Source: Planctomycetota bacterium
GTDB lineage: Bacteria > Planctomycetota > UBA1135 > GCA-002748355
Assembly: GCA_020426005.1 (NCBI GenBank)
Contig: JAGQQW010000004.1
Span: 1 to 64,000, forward strand
Direction of reading: 5' to 3'
Length of the DNA stretch: 64,000 nucleotides
The position numbers and the translations under genes were made by a program. The notes below the pieces were generated by a model, which made no database searches, was not told the DNA's origin, and worked only from the letters and a program-made list of their open reading frames with translations. Positions 8,951-18,674 of this stretch are shown here, piece after piece; positions within the stretch are counted from its first letter, which is position 1, and every line of letters begins with the position of its first letter.

Positions 8951-11113
8951 ATGGCGCAACGAATCCATCCTCGGTTCCAACGAAAACAACGATCCACGTT
9001 GGTCGAATCCTCGCGACGTTGTCGCGATTCCAACGTCGGGCGGACAGGCATTGCGCTCCTCGCAACGGCCCTTCCGGTGTGTGCGCAAGACCACGCGTCC
9101 ACAATCGGCGAGGAAGACGCCTTCGGCGTTCCGTTCGCGATGCGGTGCCTCGACGAGAACGGGCTCCCGATCGTAGGCGCCGGGCTGATTTGTGGTCCTC
9201 GGCACGAACTCACGACCAAGCGCGCGCTCGATGCACCAATCGCTCGGAGCGACCACGATGGCTGGCTGCGGTGCACACTGCGTGTTCCGGAGCCCTCGCA
9301 TGCGCTCCTCGTGGCAGCGCCGGGGCATGCATCTCGGGTGCAGTTCGCGCAGCCGCTGCCGATGTACCGCAACGTGATTCGCTTCGCTCGTGGCACGATT
9401 GCCAAAGGCCGGGTGCATACCGTTCGCGATGGCCGCAAGGTCCCGATCGCGAACGCGCGGATCGAGATCTTCGATATGTTGCGCGCAGACTTCATGCACC
9501 GGCACACGCGCTTTTCGAGCGCGGGCACCACGAATGCCCAAGGTCGATTCGAGCTCGCTGGCGCTCTCAAACGCGGTGTGCACGTCGCAGTCGATGCACC
9601 GGGCTTCTATCGACGTTTATTCGTCGCTCCCGACGTCACCAAGACAATCGACTGTACTCTCGAGCCGAGTGGCTCGTATCGAGGTCGTGTCGTGGCACCG
9701 CCATCGGTCTCCAAGGACTGGACCATCGAGGCTGTCGGTCAAAACAGCTCCGACGCTCGACGGTATCCGCTGAAGCGCGCTGGCGCGTTCGAGATCCCGA
9801 TCCTCGACTCCACCCCCACGTGGCTCGTCGTACGTGACCGAGGTGTCGTCGTTGCGAGCAAGTCGGTCGATCCCGTTCGCGGTGCAGACCTCTTGCGCAC
9901 TCCGATCTACATCGAAGCCGACATCGAAGGGGATCGCGTGCTCGACATTCGCGTGCGGGATCTCGCGACCTTCGAGCCGATCCACGATTATCGAGTGACG
10001 ACGACGTGGAACGACCGGACCGCAACGGCTCAGAGGCTCCTCTTGAACCTGACTCCGCGGCCCCGGTGTTTCCACGAGAACGGTCGGTCGCGTGTGTTCC
10101 TCCTCCGGGACCGTGGAGGGGCCATGCACATCGATGCGCCCGGCTACGAGTATCGATCGATCCGATTCGACGACGTCGAACGCGACGAAGAACTCGTCGT
10201 GGACTTGACACCGGAACCCGCCAGCGCTCGCCGTGCCGCAGCGCGAATCCGAGACGCGAGCAAAGCCGACGGCCGCGACGCCAAGCAGGATGGAATGCTG
10301 TTCGCGGGGCATGTGCGCGGCCTGCCGCCTGGAGTCGATCACGTGCTTCGGATTGCGAAGAATGCCAATCACGGCTACCTGGGCCACCGTATCGAGATTG
10401 CGGCGGACGGTTCTTTCCACAAGAACATCGACGTCAAGCTACCTGTGCACGTCTACCTCGAGATCAGCAGACGTCCGAGGCACGGAGCGGCTCGTGTCGT
10501 CGAACTCGGCAAGATCGAGAGCGAGGCCGCGGCAAGCTCACTCGAACACCGAGTGACAACGAGCGCAACACTCGTGGGCCGGGTCGATCTCGCACCGTTC
10601 GCTGCGCATTTCCATCGCTTCCTCGTCCTGTCCGTGCCGCGACATGGACATTCCGTATGGGCCTGGGTCGATCGCGACGGTTCGTTTCGACTGCATGTGG
10701 CGGACGGCAAAGTGACCCTCTCCCTCCACGACGCTTGCTCGGGCCAGCAGCTACATGCATGCGAGTACGACGTCCGAAGGGGGCGCGACAACGAGATCCT
10801 TCTCGAGCCGAAGTTCGCTGCCGTCGATCTGACGCTCCGAGTTCGCAATGCCTTCGGCCTGCGCTTGGGCCAAATCGCGATGCGAGATCCCAACAGCGAA
10901 TGGACCTGGATGCGAAACGGGCTGGACTTGCCGGGATGCGCGCCGGAGTTGCGTCTTTTCTTACCCACCGGAACGGCCGAGATCTCGATCGCCGACGGCT
11001 GGCAGGTCACGCGCGATGGCGTCCGCGGGCGCAAGGGAGACGGCAACGTGCTCCAGCGCGTTGCACTCGATGTCGCGACCGGCAACGTCCATTCGCTGAC
11101 GATCGATGACTAA
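8951..11113 (+). CDS. Secreted carboxypeptidase-regulatory-like protein, copy A
   Basis: A 720-residue protein. The ATG at 8951 is used; a TTG two codons earlier is in frame. The signal peptide is unusual, with a long basic n-region (about 32 residues) before GIALLATALPVCAQ. The mature N-terminus (PFAMRCLDENGLPIVGAGLI) starts a carboxypeptidase-regulatory-like fold, and further beta-sandwich segments follow, for example KGRVHTVRDGRKVPIANARI. It is about 60% identical by eye to the product of 12406-14508 along its length. The next gene is a beta-helix protein, and that gene pair is repeated downstream. No enzymatic motif is recognised. Confidence 0.8.
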   Translation: MAQRIHPRFQRKQRSTLVESSRRCRDSNVGRTGIALLATALPVCAQDHASTIGEEDAFGVPFAMRCLDENGLPIVGAGLICGPRHELTTKRALDAPIARSDHDGWLRCTLRVPEPSHALLVAAPGHASRVQFAQPLPMYRNVIRFARGTIAKGRVHTVRDGRKVPIANARIEIFDMLRADFMHRHTRFSSAGTTNAQGRFELAGALKRGVHVAVDAPGFYRRLFVAPDVTKTIDCTLEPSGSYRGRVVAPPSVSKDWTIEAVGQNSSDARRYPLKRAGAFEIPILDSTPTWLVVRDRGVVVASKSVDPVRGADLLRTPIYIEADIEGDRVLDIRVRDLATFEPIHDYRVTTTWNDRTATAQRLLLNLTPRPRCFHENGRSRVFLLRDRGGAMHIDAPGYEYRSIRFDDVERDEELVVDLTPEPASARRAAARIRDASKADGRDAKQDGMLFAGHVRGLPPGVDHVLRIAKNANHGYLGHRIEIAADGSFHKNIDVKLPVHVYLEISRRPRHGAARVVELGKIESEAAASSLEHRVTTSATLVGRVDLAPFAAHFHRFLVLSVPRHGHSVWAWVDRDGSFRLHVADGKVTLSLHDACSGQQLHACEYDVRRGRDNEILLEPKFAAVDLTLRVRNAFGLRLGQIAMRDPNSEWTWMRNGLDLPGCAPELRLFLPTGTAEISIADGWQVTRDGVRGRKGDGNVLQRVALDVATGNVHSLTIDD

Positions 11114-11252
11114 TACTATCCTCATCGCGTCGAGGTCTCCCGCCGGCGAGCAGCATCGTCCGTGATCTGCGACTGTCGCTTTCGACCGTTATACTGGCAA
11201 GCGCCCCGACGTTGATGCAACACCCCGAGTCCATCCAACCACAAGGCACTCT

Positions 11253-12392
11253 GTGCAGTTCATTCGTTCGGCAATCTTCGCGATCACTCTCTGCGGTTCG
11301 ATCTTCGCTCAGTCGACGTGGATCGTCGATGTAGCCAATGGCGCCGGTAGTCACTTCAGTGACATCCAATCAGCAGTCCAAGCCGCCAAACACGGCGACT
11401 TGATTCTCATTCGACGCGGTACGTATTTCGGCCCCGTCGCTTGCTCCAAGGGTGTGCGCATCGTCGCGCTCTCGGGCGCAACGCTCATGAATACCAAGAC
11501 CAGCGGATTCACTCTGCAAGTATCCAGGATCCCAGCAGGACAGTCGTTCTCGATGACTGGGTTGACCGTGGGTCACGGAGCCTACAACCCGACTCGCGGG
11601 CTTCTCATGCTCTCGAACCTCGGCACCCTGTCGTTCTCGGATGTCACGTTCAGCTCGCCTCGCGGTATGGACATCTTCTCTTGTGCATCCGTCACGATGA
11701 CGAGTTGCCATATCACGGGCCAACTGCGATGCAGCCAATCTCATATCACGATGTCCTCCTCCAGCATCGAGGGCGGTTCGTGGACACCCGAGAGCATCTG
11801 TGAACTCGATCGGACGACGTTCGTGCTCGCGAACTCATCGGTCCGACCCCACAAACCGACATCGTCGATCAAGTTCAACGGTCTCGCGGTGTCTGCCAGA
11901 CAGTCGACGATTCGCCTACATGCGGGTTGCGACCTGGAGACCTCGACGGCGTACCCTCTCGAAGTCCTGATCGCCAAGGGCTCGAGCACGCTCATCGTCG
12001 ATCCCTCCGTCGTGTTGAAGCCGAGTGGTCGTGCTCAGGATTTCACGGGCTTTCTAGCAACGACGCGACCACTGCCGACATTGTCCGTGCAGGCTCAGGG
12101 CGTAGGGTCCCCGATCGCACTGCAGATCACGCAACCACTCCACTGGCTGTGGATCCTCCAAGTAGGCACACGCGGCGTGCCGCTCACGGTGGGCCCCTTC
12201 GGCGAGCTCAGCATCGACTTTGGTACGCTCATGATCCTCGGCGCGGGTGTGTCCACAAGAACTACGACGAAGATGCAGATCCCGACGCCGAGTGTGCCCG
12301 CTCTTCGGGGCATACCGTTCGCTTACCAAACCGCGAGCGGGGCATGGCCCACACTCGAATATTCCAACGTCGTCGGCACCATGCTGTATTGA
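11253..12392 (+). CDS. Secreted right-handed beta-helix protein, copy B
   Basis: A 379-residue protein starting at GTG (MQFIRSAIFAITLCGSIFAQ signal peptide). The segment DIQSAVQAAKHGDLILIRRG is the usual start of a pectate-lyase-like parallel beta-helix. It is followed by short strand repeats to about residue 260 (VTMTSCHITG, LRCSQSHITMSSSSIEGG). The last 100 residues are the C-terminal module shared with other secreted proteins here, ending IPTPSVPALRGIPFAYQ and SNVV. No catalytic site for polysaccharide cleavage is evident, so a binding or structural role is as likely as lyase activity. The next gene begins 13 bp after its stop, which suggests co-transcription. It is paralogous to 14686-15834. 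Confidence 0.8.
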   Translation: MQFIRSAIFAITLCGSIFAQSTWIVDVANGAGSHFSDIQSAVQAAKHGDLILIRRGTYFGPVACSKGVRIVALSGATLMNTKTSGFTLQVSRIPAGQSFSMTGLTVGHGAYNPTRGLLMLSNLGTLSFSDVTFSSPRGMDIFSCASVTMTSCHITGQLRCSQSHITMSSSSIEGGSWTPESICELDRTTFVLANSSVRPHKPTSSIKFNGLAVSARQSTIRLHAGCDLETSTAYPLEVLIAKGSSTLIVDPSVVLKPSGRAQDFTGFLATTRPLPTLSVQAQGVGSPIALQITQPLHWLWILQVGTRGVPLTVGPFGELSIDFGTLMILGAGVSTRTTTKMQIPTPSVPALRGIPFAYQTASGAWPTLEYSNVVGTMLY

Positions 12393-12405
12393 TCCCGGGT
12401 ACGTC

Positions 12406-14508
12406 ATGCACCCATTTCGCAACGGCTGGAGCCTGGCATGCACCCTCATCGTCAGCGTCTCCCTCTCGAACTTCGTGGCCCTGCGAGCACAAGCGACTAC
12501 GCCCAGAGTCGACCAGGAAGACGACTCCGGCACGCCCTTCGCGCTGCGCTGTCTCGACGAACTCGGGCAGCCCATCGAAGGCGCCGGCCTGATCTGGGGA
12601 CTGCGACACGAACTCACGACGAAGCGCGCACTCGACGAACCGCTCGCGCGCAGCGGTGCCGACGGTTGGATTCGCTGTGCATTGCCCACCTCTGAGCACC
12701 ACGACGCCGTGCTCGTTGCGGCGCCGGGGCACGCATCATGGGTGCAGTTTCCATGGTCCTCGCCGAACGACCGCAATACCCAGAGACTGGCACCTGGCGT
12801 GACCGCGAAGGGGACCGTCTTCCACGAATCCGGTGGAAAGAAGGTGCCGATCGCAGGCGCTCGGGTCGAGCTGTTCGACGTGTTCCGAGCGGACGAACAC
12901 GCATGGCGGACTCGCTTCTCGAGCGCAGGCACGACCGACGCCGAAGGGCGCTTCGCCATTGACGGGGCACTCGCACGCGGCGTGCACATGGTCGTCGAGG
13001 CACCCGGTCACTACCGTCGAATGCTGGTCGCGGTCGATGTGTCGAAGCCGATCGACTGCAACGTGGAGCCAAGCGGTTATTACCGTGGCCGTGTCATCGC
13101 GCCACCATCGCTTTCGAAGGACTGGACCATCGAGGCCGTAGGACAGAACTTCACGGACTGGCGCCGGTATCCCCTGCAAAAAGCAGGTGCGTTCGACATC
13201 ACGATTCTCGACCCGACACCGACGTATCTCGTCGTTCGTGATCAGGGTGGCGCAATCGTCAGCCGACTGTTCGATCCAGTTCGTGACGCCACGCGTCTCC
13301 GAGAACGGATCTACGTCGAAGCCGACGTCGAAGGGGCGCACGTGCTCGAGATTCGCGTGCGAGATCGCGAGGCTGCGCGCGACGTCGTCGACTACTACGT
13401 GTCGACGACGTGGCAAGACTTCATGAGCAGGACGCGGCCCGGGACCCCGTCGCGCCGCCACCCCGAACAGGTTCACGAAGACGGGAGGTCCAGAGTCTTC
13501 CTGCTTCGAGACCATGGCGGCATGTTGCACATCGATGCCCCCGGCTACGATCGCGAGTCCGTCGAGCTGGACACTATCGACCGCAGCAAGGAACTCGTCG
13601 TCTACATGACGCCCTCACCGGTTTCCCACACTGGCATCACGGAAGCGAATGCAAAGCTCAGTGAGGTTCCGCATGGAAAGACGTTCGCAGGAAACATCCG
13701 CGGACTACCACCCGGAGTCGACCATCGAATTCGCATCGCGAGCAGCGAAAGGCGTCCGCAGTCGGGTCACCGCATCGAGCTCCACGCAGACGGCTCGTTT
13801 AGGAAGCAGCTCGACGTCAAGACGTTCCCCGTACATGTGTTCGCCGAGCTCATGGCCCGACCACGGCATGGTCCACAGCGCTACGTGAAGCTAGGCACGA
13901 TCACGAACGAAGACGAGGCCAAGGACTACAACGGTGAGGTTCCAGCGAGCACCCGCCTGCGTGGCAAGATCCAATTCGGCGCTTTCTCTGGCCAGCACAA
14001 GCGTTTTCTCGTGATGGCAAGACCTGGTAACAACATGCGCGCATGGTCCTGGGTCGGCCCCGACGGATCGTTCGAGATGGACGTAGATGCGATACGACAG
14101 TCGGTCAGCCTTCACGATGCCTGCACCGGTCTACAGCTTCACACGGAGAACTACGACGCACAGGGCGAAGCAGCCACCGCCATCGAGATCGCGCCGCGGA
14201 TCGCTGCGATCGATGTCGAGATTCCGATGGTCGACGCGTTCGGACTGCACTTGCGTGAGCGCGAAGGAGTACGTGGTCCAAGCCGCGGAAATGTATGGAT
14301 GCTGCCAGACAACGGCTTGAACCTTCCGGGTTGTGCCTCTCCCGTGCGCATCTTCGTGCCAGCAGGACGTGCCGACGTGACGATCGTCGACGGGTGGCGC
14401 GTTCTCGACGACGGTACGCGGCAGCGCAGTGGCAACGGCAACGTGCTTCGAACCTCGACGCTGGAAGTCGAGCCTGGCGATGTACGCACGGTGAAGTTCG
14501 AGAAGTAG
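12406..14508 (+). CDS. Secreted carboxypeptidase-regulatory-like protein, copy A'
   Basis: A 700-residue protein. The ATG at 12406 gives a signal peptide (LACTLIVSVSLSNFVALRAQ), while the in-frame upstream extension runs back into the preceding gene and is rejected. The mature part matches the 8951-11113 product nearly end to end, sharing the segments ELTTKRALD, RTRFSSAGTT or HTRFSSAGTT, APPSLSKDWTIEAVGQN and NIRGLPPGVDH. The fold is inferred to be a string of carboxypeptidase-regulatory-like and related beta-sandwiches. It lies 13 bp downstream of beta-helix gene B and upstream of B', inside the A-B-A'-B' duplication. No catalytic residues are recognised. Confidence 0.8.
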   Translation: MHPFRNGWSLACTLIVSVSLSNFVALRAQATTPRVDQEDDSGTPFALRCLDELGQPIEGAGLIWGLRHELTTKRALDEPLARSGADGWIRCALPTSEHHDAVLVAAPGHASWVQFPWSSPNDRNTQRLAPGVTAKGTVFHESGGKKVPIAGARVELFDVFRADEHAWRTRFSSAGTTDAEGRFAIDGALARGVHMVVEAPGHYRRMLVAVDVSKPIDCNVEPSGYYRGRVIAPPSLSKDWTIEAVGQNFTDWRRYPLQKAGAFDITILDPTPTYLVVRDQGGAIVSRLFDPVRDATRLRERIYVEADVEGAHVLEIRVRDREAARDVVDYYVSTTWQDFMSRTRPGTPSRRHPEQVHEDGRSRVFLLRDHGGMLHIDAPGYDRESVELDTIDRSKELVVYMTPSPVSHTGITEANAKLSEVPHGKTFAGNIRGLPPGVDHRIRIASSERRPQSGHRIELHADGSFRKQLDVKTFPVHVFAELMARPRHGPQRYVKLGTITNEDEAKDYNGEVPASTRLRGKIQFGAFSGQHKRFLVMARPGNNMRAWSWVGPDGSFEMDVDAIRQSVSLHDACTGLQLHTENYDAQGEAATAIEIAPRIAAIDVEIPMVDAFGLHLREREGVRGPSRGNVWMLPDNGLNLPGCASPVRIFVPAGRADVTIVDGWRVLDDGTRQRSGNGNVLRTSTLEVEPGDVRTVKFEK

Positions 14509-14685
14509 ACGACCTGGTTCATACTCCGGGAGCATGGCACGCCAGCGCCGCTGCGACGTTCCAGGGAGTTTGCGTTGGAAGCGCCGAACCGTACGAACAC
14601 GAAGGCAACGCGGTCGACTAGACTGACGGAACACCCACTGCGTTGTTCGCAACACAACTACCCAATCCAGAAAACCAGAACGCTC

Positions 14686-15834
14686 ATGCAATACCTTCGA
14701 TCCGCCTTCCTCACGATCGCGTTGTCCTCTGCAGCCTTCGCTCAGTCGACGTGGGTCGTCGATGCCGCAAATGGCGGCGGCAGTCAGTTCACCGACATCC
14801 AGTCCGCCATCCAAGCCGCGAATCACGGGGACCTGATCCTCGTGCGCGCGGGGCTCTACAACGGTCCGGTCCTGTGCTCCAAGGGCGTGCGCCTCGTCGC
14901 GGCTCCGGGTGTGCGGCTCGTCAACGGGACGACGTCCGGGGTCACCCTGCAAGTCTCCGGAGTTCCAGCAGGCAAGAACTTCTCGATGACGGGCTTCGAA
15001 GTCCTCCACGGGACCTACAACAACTTCCCGGGGCTCTTCCTGACATCGAACGCAGGAACGCTCTCGTTCAAGAACGTCCGGTTCTACGGCTTGTGGCGCG
15101 GCATGGACATCCAATCCTGCGCTTCCGTTTCGATGACGGGTTGCACCATTCAGGCACAACTGAGGTGCAGCTTGTCCCACGTCACGTTGACATCGTCGCG
15201 GGTTCAAGGAGGAGTCGACCCGTTCCGGGCTTACACGAACATCTGTGAACTCGATCAGACGACGCTCGTCCTCGCGAAGACCTTCATCACGGTCTACACC
15301 CTCGGCTCGTATTCCTACGTCGGTCGAGCCGTGTTCGCCAAGGCGTCGAACATAAGGCTCCATGCTGGCGCCGATTTGACGTCTGTCGGTCCGGGCGACA
15401 TCGACGTGCTCGTAGGCAACGGATCGAGCACTCTCGTCGCGGATCCGTCCGCTCAGTTCCAACCGAGCGGCAACGGCAAACCGTACGTGGGATTCCAAGT
15501 GGCGACGCGCTCGTTGCCGACGCTCGATGTGCTGGCACAAGGTGTCGGTGCACCGATCGCGCTCGAACTCGTGTCTCCAGGCAACTGGCTCTGGGTCCTG
15601 CAAGTCGGTCTGAGTGGCGGTCCGCTCACCGTGGCTCCGTTCGGCGACCTCGGTATCGACCTGAGCACACTTCTGATCATCGGCGCGGGTGTCTCGAACG
15701 GCTCGCCGGTCAAGTTGCAGATCCCGACGCCGAACTTGCCAGCGCTCCGCGGTGTGCCGTTCGCGTATCAAACTGCCAGCGGTCCTTGGCCGACGCTCGA
15801 GTATTCGAACGTCGTCGCGACGATGCTCGACTGA
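14686..15834 (+). CDS. Secreted right-handed beta-helix protein, copy B'
   Basis: A 382-residue protein. The ATG at 14686 begins MQYLRSAFLTIALSSAAFAQ, matching the signal peptide of copy B; the longer in-frame start at 14575 lacks any support. The segments DIQSAIQAANHGDLILVRAG and CSKGVRLVAAPGVRLVNGTT match copy B closely, and the strand repeats and the C-terminal module (IPTPNLPALRGVPFAYQTAS) are conserved. It is the fourth member of the A-B-A'-B' block. A surface or secreted beta-helix with unknown ligand is inferred. The 177 bp before it hold no gene that I can support. Confidence 0.8.
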   Translation: MQYLRSAFLTIALSSAAFAQSTWVVDAANGGGSQFTDIQSAIQAANHGDLILVRAGLYNGPVLCSKGVRLVAAPGVRLVNGTTSGVTLQVSGVPAGKNFSMTGFEVLHGTYNNFPGLFLTSNAGTLSFKNVRFYGLWRGMDIQSCASVSMTGCTIQAQLRCSLSHVTLTSSRVQGGVDPFRAYTNICELDQTTLVLAKTFITVYTLGSYSYVGRAVFAKASNIRLHAGADLTSVGPGDIDVLVGNGSSTLVADPSAQFQPSGNGKPYVGFQVATRSLPTLDVLAQGVGAPIALELVSPGNWLWVLQVGLSGGPLTVAPFGDLGIDLSTLLIIGAGVSNGSPVKLQIPTPNLPALRGVPFAYQTASGPWPTLEYSNVVATMLD

Positions 15835-15967
15835 GTCCTGCCCGAGCGTCGGTCGTCGTCGTGATGCCGGGCGTTGTTCCCAATGACGTTCTGCGTGCAC
15901 TCGTTCGACGTTGTTTCTGCTGTAGGCTCTGTGAGACCACTCGCCTCCACGTTCTCACGGAGCCGCC

Positions 15968-17968
15968 ATGAATGCCGTCACGCGCACCATCGCCCTGTTT
16001 CTAATCGCGGCAACGGGGACACCCGCACTGGCTCAGGGCGACCTCACGCCGACGGGCTTGTCTTGCAACCACACCGTCATCCACAACGGGAAACAAGTCG
16101 CGATCACGTCGATCGTCAAGAACAACGACCCGTTCTTCGCGACGCCGAAACCCGCGAACACCGCGTATATCCTGTCGGATGACATCTTCTTGACGACGGC
16201 CGACGTCATCCTCGACACGTTCCAGAACAAGGCGCTCGGACCGGGCCAGACCGATCTCGTGACGCGGACCGTGACGATCCCCGATCTGATTGCGTGCAAG
16301 ACCTATTACATCTTCGTGTGGGTGAACTACGACGCCGGGATCTTCGAACTCAATCGCCTCAACAACACGCGGATGATCTCCGTGACGGGTGTCGTCCTAC
16401 CACCATCGCCCACCACGACGCTCGCACCCAACCTCGGTCGCCTCGAGATCCGCCACCGTATCGACGGATTGGCCGCGGTCAGTGCATTGCATCCCGGCGA
16501 ACAGTTCGGCACATCGATGGCGAACGCTGGCGACTTCAACAAGGACGGCTACGTGGACCTCGTCGTCGGCGCGCCATACCAATCTTCGAATGCCACGAAT
16601 ATCCAGACGGGTGCAGCCTACGTCTTCTCGGGCAAGGACGGCTCGAGGCTCTGGGCCGTGCAGGGTGTGGGCATCGGTCAACAGCTCGGCAAGTGGGTCG
16701 ACCGCGCGGGGGACGTCGACAACGACGGATACGCGGATGTCCTCGTCAGCGCAGGAAGCACTCCCGCCGTGTTCTCCGGTCGAACGGGTCAACTCCTCCG
16801 GGTCTTTCAAGCGATCGAGTCCGGCGACTCGCTCGACGGCAACGTCGCAGGGATCGGGGACATCAATGGCGACGGCCATGATGACGTCGCCGTCTGTGGC
16901 ACGGGGTATCCCGACAGCGCCATCGCCTACGTGATGTCGGGCAAGGATGGCAAGCGACTCGCACGGCTCGTGCACCCTCGCGCCTCGATCTACGACACGG
17001 TCGAGGAGGTCCATGTCTACGCTCTCGGCAACATCACGAACGCGATCGCGTTCGCGTTCAGCGCGGAGCACAAGCTGTCCGGCCTCAAGATGACGATCTA
17101 CGCCGGTCCCTACTTCCAGAAGGTCATCGATCATCAGTTTCTACCGCTCGGCCCGCACAATGGACCGATCACGGGTTGCGGCGATCTCGACAAGGATGGC
17201 TTCCGCGACTTCGTGACGAGTAGTTCGACGAGTGTCCACTGGTTCTCCGGCAAGACGAACAAGGTGCTGCGTTCGGTCGGATCGATGTACAACCTCTCGT
17301 CTCTGGCTGACATCGGCGACTTCGACCGAGACGGGTATTCGGATCTCGCCGTGGCTGCAGAGTTCGTCATCTCGAACAAGCAGGTGCCGGGCGTGCGCGT
17401 CTATTCGGGCAAGGACGCCGGCGTCCTCGCGTTCTTCAAGCACGACCGCGCGCGGACGGTGGCGAGCTTCGGCGACTCGGACCGTGACGGCTTCCCCGAG
17501 ATCGCGATCGCCGCACCCCAAGAATCTCCCGTCTGCCGACCGCAAGCGGGAACGGCTTGGGTCTTCGGCATCCAGCCTTACCTCGAAGGCGACGTTGCCG
17601 CGTTCTCGCTCGCGAACATGAACACGTTGAAACTGTCGCTCGACGCGGGCTCGACGTTTGCCGGGCAGGGTTACTGGGTCCTCGGCTCGCTCACGGGAAC
17701 CGCGCCTGGACTGCAGCTCGGCGGCATCACGCTTCCGCTCGTCTTCGATCCGATGACCGACCTGACGATGATGCTCGCGAACAGCTCGATCTTCGTGAAC
17801 ACGCTGGGAGCACTCGATGCATCGGGAAAGGCGGGTGCGCGCTTCGTGTTCGGCCCGAGCGGGCAATCGAGTCTCATCGGACGCCGAATCTACTTCGCGT
17901 TCCTCACGTTCGGAGGTGGCAAGTTCACGATGGCGAGCAATCCGATCCAGCTGCGACTCGAGAAGTAG
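15968..17968 (+). CDS. Secreted CARDB/FG-GAP (integrin-alpha-like) repeat protein
   Basis: A 666-residue protein with signal peptide ALFLIAATGTPALAQG and a GGAG site 5 nt before the ATG. Residues about 25-145 look like a CARDB immunoglobulin-like domain (HTVIHNGKQVAITSIVKNND). Residues about 165-530 form FG-GAP repeats of integrin-alpha type: GEQFGTSMANAGDFNKDGY, GDVDNDGYADVLVS, GDINGDGHDDVAVCG, GDLDKDGFRDFVTS, GDFDRDGYSDLAVA and GDSDRDGFPEIAIA. The DxDxDG loops should bind calcium. A C-terminal beta-rich domain ends L-x-G...FAF...SNPIQL, resembling the shared C-terminal module. The likely role is extracellular adhesion or binding. It stands alone between the duplicated block and a lipoprotein gene. 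Confidence 0.85.
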   Translation: MNAVTRTIALFLIAATGTPALAQGDLTPTGLSCNHTVIHNGKQVAITSIVKNNDPFFATPKPANTAYILSDDIFLTTADVILDTFQNKALGPGQTDLVTRTVTIPDLIACKTYYIFVWVNYDAGIFELNRLNNTRMISVTGVVLPPSPTTTLAPNLGRLEIRHRIDGLAAVSALHPGEQFGTSMANAGDFNKDGYVDLVVGAPYQSSNATNIQTGAAYVFSGKDGSRLWAVQGVGIGQQLGKWVDRAGDVDNDGYADVLVSAGSTPAVFSGRTGQLLRVFQAIESGDSLDGNVAGIGDINGDGHDDVAVCGTGYPDSAIAYVMSGKDGKRLARLVHPRASIYDTVEEVHVYALGNITNAIAFAFSAEHKLSGLKMTIYAGPYFQKVIDHQFLPLGPHNGPITGCGDLDKDGFRDFVTSSSTSVHWFSGKTNKVLRSVGSMYNLSSLADIGDFDRDGYSDLAVAAEFVISNKQVPGVRVYSGKDAGVLAFFKHDRARTVASFGDSDRDGFPEIAIAAPQESPVCRPQAGTAWVFGIQPYLEGDVAAFSLANMNTLKLSLDAGSTFAGQGYWVLGSLTGTAPGLQLGGITLPLVFDPMTDLTMMLANSSIFVNTLGALDASGKAGARFVFGPSGQSSLIGRRIYFAFLTFGGGKFTMASNPIQLRLEK

Positions 17969-18004
17969 ATTCAAGGCCGAGTAGTCTCGTTACGATCCCA
18001 CGCT

Positions 18005-18622
18005 ATGCCACGCATTCGTTTCCGAGGAAGTCTCGTTGTCGTCGCGATCGCCTCCGGGTGCGCAACCACTCGCCACGCGACGATCGAACTCGCGACGACG
18101 ACCGTCATCCAGCGTACGAGCGAGGATGTCCGCGTCGCCGACTCGCAAGTCAAGGTGACGATCGGCGACATCACGGCGGGACAAGTGCTCACGCGCCTCG
18201 ACGTGGGCGAAGAGTGCCTCCTCGGGCAGCGCCCGATGAAGCCCGGCGACAGCGTGCCGTTTCGGCTGCGCGGCATCGACTTGGATCTCGGCATGTCACG
18301 GATGGTCAACCTGCTGATCGGCGACGACTACGCGACCTTCTATCTCGGCACGAAGGACGACGTGGCGCGTGCCCAGATCCACGACTTCGTCGAACGAATC
18401 GCGCAATCGAAGTTCCGCTTCGTAATCGGAACGCGCGAAGTGGACGGCCATGAACTCGCGCGAGCACTCGAACGTGACGTGGCGCGACGCCCGTCTCCAC
18501 CGAGCGCGAAGGAATTCCTCGACGAGATCGCGGTGCACCCCGCCAGTAAGCCGCGATACGGTGCCATCGTCAGAGACGAAACCTACGACATCGCACGCTG
18601 GCTCCGCTCGTCGTTGTATTGA
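18005..18622 (+). CDS. Putative lipoprotein, DUF5329/YfeK-like C-terminus
   Basis: A 205-residue protein with an N-terminal lipobox (VVVAIASGC), so lipidation at Cys19 is expected. The region from about residue 120 (IHDFVERIAQSKFRFVIGTR) to the end, with SAKEFLDEIAVHPASKPRYG and a final ARWLRSSL, follows the pattern of the DUF5329 (YfeK) family as I remember it. That family is a small periplasmic one of unknown function, so the match is an inference. The N-terminal half shows an unknown beta-rich segment. It starts 36 bp after the FG-GAP gene and may be co-transcribed with it. Confidence 0.65.
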   Translation: MPRIRFRGSLVVVAIASGCATTRHATIELATTTVIQRTSEDVRVADSQVKVTIGDITAGQVLTRLDVGEECLLGQRPMKPGDSVPFRLRGIDLDLGMSRMVNLLIGDDYATFYLGTKDDVARAQIHDFVERIAQSKFRFVIGTREVDGHELARALERDVARRPSPPSAKEFLDEIAVHPASKPRYGAIVRDETYDIARWLRSSLY

Positions 18623-18674
18623 GCGGCATACGGCGTCGCGAACACGCGAACACCCGACTGGCTACACTGTGCCG

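Noticed and set aside
14131-15900. 589-codon minus-strand open frame
   Set aside because: It lies antisense to the two signal-peptide proteins at 12406 and 14686, which have clear families. The translation is Arg-rich with no recognisable domain, as expected for a GC-rich shadow frame.
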